Shown piece after piece: positions 33,772 to 44,141 of a stretch of 64,000 bases of DNA. Under the pieces are notes generated by a model. That model made no database searches. It saw only the letters and a program-made list of their open reading frames with translations, and had not been told where the DNA came from. Both the position numbers and the translations under genes were made by a program. The stretch covers positions 372,001 through 436,000 of the forward strand of contig JAKSGN010000036.1 of NCBI GenBank assembly GCA_024180945.1, read 5' to 3'. Each line of letters starts with the position of its first letter. Position 1 is the stretch's first letter. The stretch comes from Macrophomina tecta. Lineage: Eukaryota > Ascomycota > Dothideomycetes > Botryosphaeriales > Botryosphaeriaceae.

Positions 33772-35943
33772 ATGTCTTTCCCTGCATGCGCCAGCGACGT
33801 CGACGCAGAAGCCTCGAATCCCAATCCCGGCGGAAACGAACCTTCCCGCCTTTGCGAATACTGCAGGCACATCCCTTTCCGCGAGGAGGACTATATCGAC
33901 GCATCGACGGACTGCAGTTTCCAGTCGATAGATAGGGATGGCCAACCGAGGCTCCAGTACATCTCATCAGACATTGAGGGGGATATCATAAAGCTCAATA
34001 TCAAATATGACCGCACCGATACCCTTCCAGGCCTTCCGTCGATTCGAGCAACCGCAGATGCAGGATGTACATTTTGTGAGATCCTGTTAGCAAGCCATTT
34101 CATCCACAAGTGTTCGAACCTACCGGCAGCCGCCAGCGTGACCTTGAAGTTGGATTACAAATGGAACCGGACGACATCCAGGCTTTTGGGTTTCTCGATC
34201 GCCGCATCTGTCCAGTGCCGCAACGGGGAGACAAGGTACCTCGAGGAACCGGCTTTCTGTTCCGTAGAATCAGAGGCTGACGACCCGTGCACTTACTGGC
34301 TCGGGATCAAGATGAGGCCGCAGTCCGATCATCAGACTCTGGAGGAGTGACTCCGAACGGTAGGTAAATGGGTGGACGAATGCTTAAAAACGTGCCATCC
34401 GCGCGAGGAGAACAGTACGATACCCACACGGTTGCTTGACCTCGGACCGCCACAGGAATCCCCAGAGACCGTCCGCCTCGTCCAAACCGACGACGATGCC
34501 GACGCCCGCGAATGGCTCTACACCGCGCTGAGCCACTGCTGGGGCTATCAAGACCACCTACCGCCCCGAACGACCACAGAAACCCTTCCCGCCCATCTCT
34601 CCGCCATCCCGCTCGCCGCGCTGCCGCAGAACTATCGCGACGCCATCACCGTCACTCGCAGCCTCGGCCTGCGCTACATCTGGATCGACTCGCTCTGCAT
34701 CCTGCAAGACTCCATCCACGACTGGGACCGCGAGTCGTCGCGCATGGCCGCCATCTACCAGCACGCGCACGTGACCGTCGTCGCCGCCAGCGGCACGACC
34801 TGCCACTCGGGCTTCCTGGAGCTCCGCCCCTCGCGCCGCGTCCTCCTCAACTACGGCCCCTCGTCCACCGCGCCCTCCGTCAGCGGGACCTACCAGCTGC
34901 GCGAGCGGCGCGGCATCGGAGCGCGCGACATCGAGCGGTCGCGGTGGCGCACGCGCGCGTGGACGTTCCAGGAGAGCCTGTTCTCGGTGCGCAAGCTGTT
35001 CTTCACCGACGCCGCGGCGTACTTCCAGTGCGGGGGCGCGCTGCGCGCGAGCGGCGGCGGGCGGTGGCAGGAGAGGGGGAAGAAGACGCCACAGCAGCAG
35101 CGGCGCTACCGGCACGGCGAGCACTTCCGCGAGAACCTGGCGCGCGTGGCGGCGAAGGCGAAAAGCGCGCGCGACTTCTATCACGGGACGTGGTACGGGC
35201 GCATCCAGGAGTACTCTGGGCGGGGGCTAACGGTGCCGCAAGATCGGCTGGTGGCGGTGGCGGCGTGGGCGGGCGAGTTGGTGAGGGCGAAGGAGGGGAG
35301 GTATCTGGCGGGCATGTGGGAGGACAGTCTGTGCTATTGGCTGCTGTGGTGCTGTCCGCGGGCGTCGGCCGCGCCGAATCTGGAGGAGAGGCTGCGGTTC
35401 GCTGCGGGGCCGGAGTTCGTGGCGCCGTCGTGGAGCTGGGCGTCGCAGACACACAAGGTGCACTGGCAGTGGCCTATAGGGCTGGGTTGGAAGTGTGTTC
35501 GTGCCGTTGCGGAGGTTTTGGATGCTGAGGTCACTCCCAGGACGTCGAATGTATTTGGCAGGCTTGCAAGTGGTTGTCTCAAGATCAAAGGATCCTTGTG
35601 TTCGCCGACAGATATGCCGCTCAGGAGAGTAGACCGCGGACCTTATACTTTCCTCGAAAATGAATCGGGACTATCGATAAGTTTGGACTGGGTGGATCCA
35701 TGTATGGCTGCCGATAGTGAGCAAGAAGGCCCCCAAATCATCAACAAGGATCTTATGATGCTGAAGCTGGTTACCACTGGGAACGGGTCCAATGTTGGAG
35801 GGCTGATACTGTTACCCGCTGATAAGCTGGACGAATATTGGCGAGTCGGGGTTTTCATTATTCGTAAAGGATTGGAATTGGAACCCAGAGATGCAGAGGT
35901 GCTTGTGCTTGATGAAGAGGAACGGACCATCCAAATCATTTAG
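33772..35943 (+). pseudogene. HET-domain protein gene interrupted by one in-frame TGA
   Basis: A single continuous frame of 724 codons is broken only by TGA at 34348-34350. The first part (192 residues) has CEYCRHIPF and the TFCEILLAS block typical of the N-terminal region of HET proteins. After the stop the frame resumes without shift: VGKWVDECLKTCHP. It then carries the HET domain motifs LYTALSHCWGY, GLRYIWIDSLCILQDS and TRAWTFQESLFS, and finishes with a normal C-terminal region at 35941-35943. No workable intron removes the stop: the nearest GT-AG pair is either 17 nt or shifts the frame. HET proteins trigger cell death in heterokaryon incompatibility, and loss alleles are common. CGA to TGA is the simplest origin. 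A shorter protein starting downstream, or stop read-through, cannot be excluded. Confidence 0.8.
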
Positions 35944-36685
35944 TATGTTCCGGCCCGTCCTATCTCTTGGCACCGAAGTAACCGAAAGTTGCCTTTGTAA
36001 CTGTCTCCGGCGAGACTCCGGTGAGAAGTGATACGCAGTCGGAAGGGTTCGTTTGGCGGCGATTACTTTATGCTGACTACATAGATGGAGGCTGACGAGT
36101 CTTCAGGAGGGTTCAGCTATTGTGTTCTTGGGAGATCGCTGGTGATTAAGGTTGAAGCGCGGGCTATTCTGGCGGGCGATAGTGAACTCGACCTTAGGAG
36201 GCTCTAAGTGAGGTAGCTCAAAGTCGAGCTTCGGATTTTTTGGTCGATGGGCTGTCAAGTAGTTAAGCTGGCGAAGCAGTGACTGCTCCATGAATTCAAT
36301 TGGGAAGCTGCTCGGTCATCGAGGTATGTACATTCGGACAGGAGTAAGTGTATTGCCTGCGAGAGGTGGTTGCACAGTAAATTCTATGACGTCAGTATCC
36401 AGGCAGACAATTCACATCTGCGGATGTGGAGTAGCTGCACCCAATGGATTTCATTTCTGCTAGTCTACCACGCCCCAAACCTATAAGCGGGTGAGCAAAG
36501 GCGGAGGACGTAATATGCTGCGCATGCCTACAGCTATGCACTTGACTCAGAGACCGAGGTCAGACGGAGGGAAAAGCCTGGAACCATGGTGTCGCGGTGT
36601 CGTTAGCATCCCCTTTCTGCCTGAAAGACTCCTTTTGATTAGCGAAACCCAAATTGTCCTTGTCGAAGACTGAAGAGAGCAGACT
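35944..36685. other. Intergenic
   Basis: Nothing recognisable. Confidence 0.4.
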
Positions 36686-37426
36686 CTAGTTGTCGTCGTC
36701 ATCTCTGAGGTCGTAGCCAATGTAATTGCCTAAGTAATCGTCGTCGCCAGGCGAGACCAGAGCCATGCTACTGCCACTCTCTGAGCCGTCGTCGTCACCA
36801 CAAAAAATGCGAAGCTTTCTAATGTCCTTGTCGGGTTCACATCGGATGGCTTCATAAGGATCTACAGTAAAAGCATCGTGTTCGGCTCCACGCTGCACTC
36901 GGATGCCTCACGTCAAGGGCCAAAGGCGCAGCGAACTGCAGGAGCTACTTGCCTTGTCTTTTATTGTAGAATTCCAGCACCGATATACGCGATTAATACA
37001 TTTCGATCACTTCGACCTCGGAGGAAGGCAACGTAGGCCGGGATGGCTACGCTTTGGGAGCAAGGATGGAAAACTCGAAAGAAGGTGTTTTGCTCGTAAT
37101 AGACGGTAAAAGCCTCCGCGTAATCCCGCGAACTGGCAGAAAAACGATCTGATTGGAATGGTCTGTGTTGGAATGAGCAACTTTCTGTTGGTAGCTGGCG
37201 AGGAGAACGCTTCTTGGCCTGACGTGCGACGTGCAGGCCATGTGGTGGAACTGAGAGCGATCTTTCGCCTTTGTTCGAAGCCGCCACTTGTATGCCTGTG
37301 CACACTGTCGGCAGGCCAATGACCCGCAACAACCTTGGTCTTCATGCGAATGAGTATCTCCTGTTGTATCAGATCTCGAAGGTCACGAGAAGACTCGAGA
37401 CGGCAGAATGGCGTCTCGGCACTCAT
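36686..37426 (-). pseudogene. Possible degraded gene of the fungal F-box-like/2EXR type
   Basis: On the minus strand a start at 37426 gives MSAETPFCRLESSRDLRDLI, resembling the 'LPxELRDLIY' opening of many short fungal hypothetical proteins. A different frame then shows DYAEAFTVYYEQNTFF, like the 'EAxxVxYxxNxF' motif that usually follows. An acidic last exon-like frame ends at 36686 (LGNYIGYDLRDDDDN). I could not join these by consistent splice sites, so the gene is either decayed or wrongly parsed. Low confidence. Confidence 0.3.
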
Positions 37427-37807
37427 GTCGATGAAGGTGAACAAAAGGCGGGGAGGACTGGAGATGGGCTGCGTGGTGCCGTCTGGATGGTTACTCCTAC
37501 TTCGCCAACGGCGGGCGCGTGCATGAGAGGCTGAGCAAGACAGGGGCAAGCAGTGATTGCTTGTTTGTTGCCTGAATTCGCGGCCATGGATACGTCACAT
37601 CCTGAAGTCGCCAGCATGCCACGCCACCTACCCTGAACGCCCTCAGCAGCTCACGGCCATTCATTCGCCATCGATACCGCTCGGGTTTCCAGCAGCACAT
37701 CCGGACTTCCCACCTCCAACATCGCGACAAGACGCAATTCTTGGGCGGTGACGCGCGCCGCAATCTCACCGCGTCCGGCGCAGACAATCCCCGGAGAAAG
37801 CCACAAG
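37427..37807. other. Promoter interval of the cyclin gene
   Basis: No coding recognised in 380 bp. Confidence 0.35.
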
Positions 37808-39932
37808 ATGCCCAAACGGAGGAAGAGACAGCGATGGGGGCCGCCACCGGCCCTTAGGCGAACAATCTCAATGCACAGCGACGGCCCGCTGCGAGATTTG
37901 CAGGAGGATGAAGATTGTCTCCGAGGCGTGTCGCAGCGCCGCGACAGAGCTGCAGAATCGGCGGCACCGGCGAGGCGGCAGCACCAGCGCCCGAAGCGGC
38001 AGGCACCCCCCGGCCTCGCTTCTGGGCGCGCCGCCGGGGCAGGAGCCGCCCAAGATCGCTCCGCGGCCCGTCCAGCTGCTGACAATCCGAACCTCATCGC
38101 CCTGGGCTCGCGCGACAAGATCGCCAGCCACGACGACAGCGCCAGCCAAGACAGCCACCACGACAGCTCGCAAGCCGTGAGGGCGGAGCAAAGCGCTGCC
38201 CCCAGTCCCCCCGAGAACGAGCGGCCCGGGACGCCCCGGAAACTTCTGCATCTCCGGCCCCACGGCCAACTGACGCCTCTGAGAGACCAAGACGAGGACG
38301 CAGACGTGATCATCATGGCGCCCGCCCCTGCGCCGCTGGCTGCCCCGAATGGCCAGCCCGGCCCGCACCCATCTTTCATCGAGGTTGCAAAGCCGTACAT
38401 CTTCCAGCAAAAAATAGAGCAGTTCCTTACCGCCATCGGCATGCCCGAGGCCAAAGAGGACAGCAGCAGGCTCCAGGGCGTGCAGCTGATCGATAATGTG
38501 AGGAAATCATTACAACTGTACACGCCCACACATCCATTCTCTCCTCCCCATACTCTAACAGTGTGTAGGCCTGTCCGGACATTCAACACCGCATGTGTTT
38601 ACTACCACAAATTCCGCCTCATCCACGCCGACAACGAGTACAACCTCATCGTAAGTCTCCCCCAGCTCCTCAGCCGCAATGTCGCAAACAAGTTTGACAA
38701 AGCTCTCCAGGAAGCCTCGCTAGCTGCCCTCTTCACAGCCTGCAAGATCGAAGACACACTCAAGAAATCCAAAGAAATCATCTGCGCCTCCTTCAACCTC
38801 AAGCTTTCGCCCGGCGAGCATCTCTCCCCGGACGACCCCGTAAGTCCCATTCGCTTCTCCGTCCTCCACCAAATTCCCAATGGAACACCAAGACCACGAT
38901 TGACTCACACCCCAGCAACGCCACCAGCAACTCGAGCAACCCTCAAAAGTCATCATCGGCCTCGAGCGCCTCATGCTCGAAGGCGCCGGCTTCGACTTCC
39001 GCAACCGCCAACCGCAAAAGCTGGTCATCAAGCTAACCCGGCGCTGCGGCTTCGCTAAAGACCGCGTCGGCAAGACAGCCTACAGCATGTCGCTTGACCT
39101 GTACCGGACGTTCGCGCCGCTCAAGCAAACCACAGCCGCCATGGCCATCGCATGCGTCGAGCTCGCCGCGCGACTATGCGGCGCCAACCTGGAGCGCATC
39201 GTCGGCGAGGGCAGCGCCATCGACTACGCGCGGTGGCGCGTCACCAGGGCCGAAGTGATGGGTGAGTCCAGCCCACTCCCTCCCCGAAAAGACCACTCCG
39301 TCGCCACCCGAGCCCGCGAACAACACTAACACCTCGTTCTCCCCCCCTTCCACACTACAGAAACCATGCTCGACCTCCTCGACCTGTACACGCACCATCG
39401 CGCCTCCAGCCTCATCGGGCCCCACCACCCGCTCGACGCCTACATCAACGTGCGCATCGCCCTCAACCAGGAATCCTCCGCCGCCAAGTTACCGCGGTAC
39501 ACGCAGTCGACGCCTCCGCCTCCGCCTGCGCCGCCTGCCGCTGCTCCTCCGCCCACCGGCCCCGCTGCAAAGAATGCTGCGAACGGTCTCCCGCCTAAGC
39601 CTGGGACTGCTGCTGCTGCTGCGGCAGCGGCGGCCGCCGCCGCCGCAACGACGAATGGCGCGCAGCAGCAGCAGCAGCAGCAGCAGCAAGTACAGCAGCC
39701 TCCGCCCGTCGTACTGCCTGTATCGGCGGTGGGGACGAGGGGCCTGGGCGGGACGGTGCGTTTTATGCTGGACGCGGCGAGGGCGCGGGACGAGAAGCGG
39801 ACGGTGGATAGTTACTTCAAGGACGAGGAGGAGGAGTACGAGGTCGAGGTTGAGGTGGGAGAGGGGGGTGGGGGGAGGGCTAGTAACAATGATGATGGCA
39901 GGGCCCCGCCGTCGTCGAGGGGGAGGAGGTGA
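37808..39932 (+). CDS. CTK2: CTD-kinase cyclin subunit (Ctk2/cyclin K type)
   Basis: Exons 37808-38517, 38569-38650, 38711-38839, 38916-39261 and 39361-39932 give 612 residues. A disordered N-terminus rich in Arg, Ser, Pro and Asp is followed by a cyclin box. Motifs are FIEVAKPYIFQQKIEQFL, LPVRTFNTACVYYHKFRL, AALFTACKIEDTLKKSKEII, a second fold with RLMLEGAGFDFRNRQPQKL, and TTAAMAIACVELAARL. This matches the beta subunit of the CTDK-I kinase, which partners a Cdk12-like kinase to phosphorylate Ser2 of the RNA polymerase II tail in the nucleus. The C-terminal third is low complexity: Pro/Ala, an alanine run and a glutamine run near 39664-39690. Introns 1 (51 nt) and 2 (60 nt) are multiples of three without stops, so retention would insert residues without a frameshift. 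Confidence 0.88.
39608..39690 (+). repeat. Trinucleotide repeats coding poly-Ala and poly-Gln
   Basis: GCT/GCG/GCC codons and then about nine CAG codons lie within the last exon of the cyclin gene. They are prone to length variation. Confidence 0.7.
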
Positions 39933-40766
39933 TTAGGAAAAGGCAGGGAATCGAATTGCTGAGATAATGAGGATGGGCGAAGAAGAGTGAGACAGACAGA
40001 CGGACTGTGTATGAGAGAGAGAAAGGACAGAGAGAGATCATGGATATTTTTGGAGTGCGGGGTCGGGAGGCCGAATTGGTGGTCGTGTATACCCTGAAGG
40101 TCCTTAGTTCATTAGGGGAGCAAGATGGATGCTCTCATGTGGGGATATCGAGTTTGCAGTACTTTGGTTTCTATTGAATCTGAGGCTCGTTGATGTGGAG
40201 GGGGGTGGGCCTGAGGATTCCAAGACCGTTCGCAAAAATAGCTGCATCTTGCGGAGGCTGCATAACGAGATATCCTGGAAGATCAATAAATGGAAGACTA
40301 GACAGAAAAAGAAAAGCGTGCTCTGAGATCAAGGCATAGATCGAACGGTTTGGGTGCCCAAGCGAGGACCGCAGACTGTAAAGAAAAAGCGCAAGAAAAA
40401 AAAAAAGTCGGCGAGTGGAAGTTTTTGGATGCGACAGGATGCACATATTCCCTGCCGAAAGACCCCAAGCGAGCCACTTCAAGGAGAATCTTCCTTTGCT
40501 GTTAGAAGAAATACGACATGAATCGACAATTAGACATCCCTGAAGACCGATGGGGCAGGGCACTAGAAGCGCTCATTCAAAAATACAAAAGAAAAAAAAA
40601 AAGAAAAGAAACCCACGGCCTACGCCGCCCTCCCCCCCAAACGCCGCATCAATGCACCGCGCAAAATGCCATTTGAATGCCTGCTCCCCTCAAACTTTTC
40701 TGTCTCTTTTCCTTCCATCATCGTACAAGCATCATCATCATCCTATCTTTTCTCCTCTCCCCGCCC
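39933..40766. other. Convergent 3' region with A-runs
   Basis: Between the convergent cyclin and RNA-binding-protein genes. It contains short A-rich runs near 40396-40408 and 40590-40604. No coding recognised. Confidence 0.45.
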
Positions 40767-43502
40767 TCAAGCAGCCATCCACCGATCTTCATCATCTGCG
40801 ACATCGAACTCCTCGCCACCACCACCGCCAGCGGCACCAGCGCCCACGCTCGTCACACCCACACCCACGTCTGCATTCGAAGCGCCTCCCATGACCGTAT
40901 CGGCGTCGATGCCACCACCAGTCGCCGATGGGCTACCGGCAGCCGAGTTGATGGCCGAGGCCGGCTTCGAGGCCGAGTTTGCGGTGGGCGGGTTAGGGGC
41001 CCAGGAAAGCTGTACTTTGCCGATCGTTGGTATTTCTTGGGATTGGGAGATGAACTGCAAGAGACAGACGTCAGCTTTGCGCCGTGTTTGACGGAAGGGA
41101 TGAAGGTGACAGTGTGGACGTACGTTCTCGGCGATGTACCTCTCCTTGAAGGCGATGACCATGGCGTTTTTGCCGCCTTCAGGATACGTGTCGATGCTGT
41201 CGAACTCGAAGTTGTTCTGCCAGGCACACGCTAGGTTAGCATAACAACGTTCAGAAATACCCAGAAGAGTGAAGACTCACGAATAGGTGACTCCGCAGCG
41301 CCTCGTCCCTCTCCGATGTCCACTCCTCTTCTCCATCCGCAATCTTGACCACCACCCTCTTCGGCCTGAAATCAAGACGCTTTACCGCGCCACCTCTCGG
41401 TCCAGCAAAGCCACCACGACCGCGGTATCCACCTCTATATGAAGGGTCATAGCCACCACGACCGCGTGGAGCCCAGCTGCCACGACCTCGAAAAGCGCCT
41501 CTGCCACCGCGTCCGCGATACGAGCTAGGGTTGTAGTTCGGGTCGTTGGGATTGATCCCCATACTCTCCGCTTCGGCCTCCAGCTGCGCGAGCTTCAGCT
41601 TCAGCGCCTCCGTCTGCGAGCTCTTCTTGTCCTCCGTACCATTAGACGAAGCATCCTCCTGCATCTTGTCCGCCTCATCGCCACCTTTTATCGTCGGCGA
41701 CGACGGCGCACCCACCGCTCCCTTTTTCGCCGTCTTCTCTGCCAGTTTCTCCAGCAGCTTCCTGCGCTCCTCGGCCTGCGCCTTCAACTTGGCGTCCAAC
41801 TCCGCCTTCTTGGCCTCTGCCTCCTGCAGCTTCTTTTGCTTCTCCTCATGCGCCTTCTGCGCCTCTTCCTGTCTCCTCTTAATCTCTTCCATATCGATCA
41901 TCTCTTCATCTTCCTTCTTCACGCCTTCACTGCCCTGCCTGCCGTTGTGTCCACCCGCGTCCGCATGATGCTCCGGCTTGTACCAATAGACCTTCACGAA
42001 TCTATTCTCGAAAATAACCTTCGGGCTATCATATGCCTTGCGCGCGGCGGTGTAATCGTCGTACTTGACCAGAGCGAGGCGTTTGTGAGGTTTCAAAGTA
42101 ACCTCCTCAATATTACCAAACTCGGCGAAGAACTCCCGGACAGCATCCTCGGACACTTTTTCCTCGGGGATGTTCTCGACGACGATGGTCGTTATGGAGC
42201 GATCGTGATTCGGGCCGGCCTGCGAGAAATGAGCACGTCCACCGCGACGGCTGCCGCCGTCTCCGCGACCACGCCCTCTGCCTCCACGGCCCCTCTCGTG
42301 GTGATGATAATGGCGGCGCTCGCCATGCCCGTTCATGTGGCGATCTGTGTCAATCGCGGCGTTCTTCGGGTCATATTCTGGGATTTGCGCGTTAGTTACG
42401 GGGATGTTGCTGGGATACGCTGCTTCAGTAAATCGCCGTAGATTGGCAAGAACTGAATGCGGCGAATTCAGGATCGAAGGGAAGGTAGTAGTCCCACCAT
42501 CTGTAGGCACGATAATCGGGTCGGTGCCATGTTCATACGGGCAGACGCTGCCGAGAGCACAGAAGCCCTTAGTGTCGTAGTCGCGACACCTCTCCCCAAT
42601 TCGCCGCGGCGGGGGCGAGCCAGCATGAGGGAAGCCATGTGGCGATGCGCCTTGTCCAAAGTTGTTCGGCCCGCCCATGGGCATCTGCGGCATTCCAGGA
42701 AGCGGCGGGAAACCCATCGCTTGCATGGCCATGAGGGCGCTGAGCGGGTTGTTGGGGTCGACCTGGGGGAAGCCATGAGGGAGATTCGGCATCTGGGCCA
42801 TGTTCGGCATGGGCTGCATAGAGGCTTGCCCAAGGCCTGGCAGACCCGGGATGTTCATGTCTCCATGGCGACCTCCCCGGCCACCCCCACCTTGATGATT
42901 CCCTCTGCGCATCTGCTTGATGGCCCTTTCTCCACCAGCACCCCGACCATAGTGTGTGTCTGGACCATCGCGCTGCTCGCTCCCTGCCCGGTCACCCCAT
43001 GTACGCTTGCGCGACTGATCTGCGCTGCCATTATGGTATCCGTTCTCAAACTGCGCGCTAGAGCGTCTGTTATTATTGGCCGGTCCGCTAGGTGGGTTAA
43101 AAGGCACTGCCTCGGCGTTAAGCTGTTCGGGTGCTGAAGCTGGAGGGTTGGGAAGATATGACTTCGTGCGGATGATGTTGAGGACGTCGTCGACAAACGG
43201 AGCAGTGTCTAAACTATCGCGTCAACGAATTGCGTTCGCCGTTGCCACCGGTAGAATTACCATCATGCAAGAAGTCCTCCAGATTTTCCAAGCAATTGGA
43301 CTTCACCTGCTCGTCCGGGTCCTCGGCTCTGACCAAAGCTAGAACGTAGTCGGCAAGGACATCGGAATCTGCGTCGGAGCTCCTGCAAGAGTTAGCGCAT
43401 CGCCTTCTCGAAATACATTGGAAGCGCATAGCCTTACATGTCCTCCAGTCTCTTGACTATCCATCTCTTCAGCTGCAATGCGTCGTCGTCGGTTATGAGC
43501 AT
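40767..43502 (-). CDS. rmn1: RBM26/27-like RNA-binding protein (CCCH finger plus RRM; S. pombe Rmn1 type)
   Basis: Exons on the minus strand: 43502-43438, 43382-43261, 43208-41281, 41216-41124, 41054-40767, giving 831 residues. Order: N-terminal PWI-like helical domain (ALQLKRWIVKRLEDM, later FVDDVLNIIR); a disordered Met/Pro/Gly-rich stretch; a CCCH zinc finger CRDYDTKGFCALGSVCPYEH (C-x8-C-x5-C-x3-H); Gly/Arg repeats; an RRM (TIVVENIPEEKV and RLALVKYDDYTAA); a long Glu/Lys/Gln coiled-coil; RGG repeats; and a C-terminal second RRM-like segment. This domain order is that of human RBM26/27 and fission-yeast Rmn1, which work with the MTREC/PAXT nuclear RNA-decay machinery. The assignment to that pathway follows from family knowledge. 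Confidence 0.85.
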
Positions 43503-44141
43503 TTTGGCGACCGGCGATAGTCTTCCTCGCAAAGAGCGACGGGATGAGAATTTTGGAGGGCGAAAAAGGATGGCAGAAGCTGAAGCGACGCTAGTAGAAG
43601 GCTAGCATTGAAATGCGACGCCACAAAGTCGAACAGCTGAGGGTATGAGGTTCGGCGAGTGTAGGGTGGTTCCCAAAATCGTCTGGCCTGGAAACACACG
43701 CTATGACGAAGAGCGGCAGAACGCGACCGGGGCCACAGAAATTCCGCGTAAGTCACGTGACACCCGATTTACCCGGGGATTGTGGTCGTGCTCACCACTG
43801 ACGCGAGGGAGGTGGACCAAATTCACATTCACTACCAAGCGGCATGCACTACCATGTTTGTGTGGTCATATCGTGTAGATTTCTAGCGCCCGGGGTACAC
43901 AAAAAAAGAATCATGCTAAAGGAAAAAGGACATCAAGCGCATCATCAAAGTCGGCCTTCTACCGAACGGATATCCCGATACCAATCATCCCGTCATATCT
44001 CTAATTTGAGCCCGTTTGAGATATCGATAACCCCGCCGGCGTTTCCGAAACGAGGACAGAGATGATAAGCATTCCTGATGATGCCCCGAAGACCGGATAT
44101 TTTTGAGGAAAGGTTTTCTATCTTTTTGCGACAGAAACCTT
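43503..44141. other. Intergenic: promoter of the RBM26-like gene and 3' UTR of eEF2
   Basis: Both neighbours are on the minus strand. No coding recognised. Confidence 0.45.

Noticed and set aside
34236..34363. Possible intron removing the TGA in the HET gene
   Set aside because: GTACCT donor and CGGTAG acceptor exist, but the 128 nt removal shifts the frame and deletes conserved sequence. The only shorter option is 17 nt.
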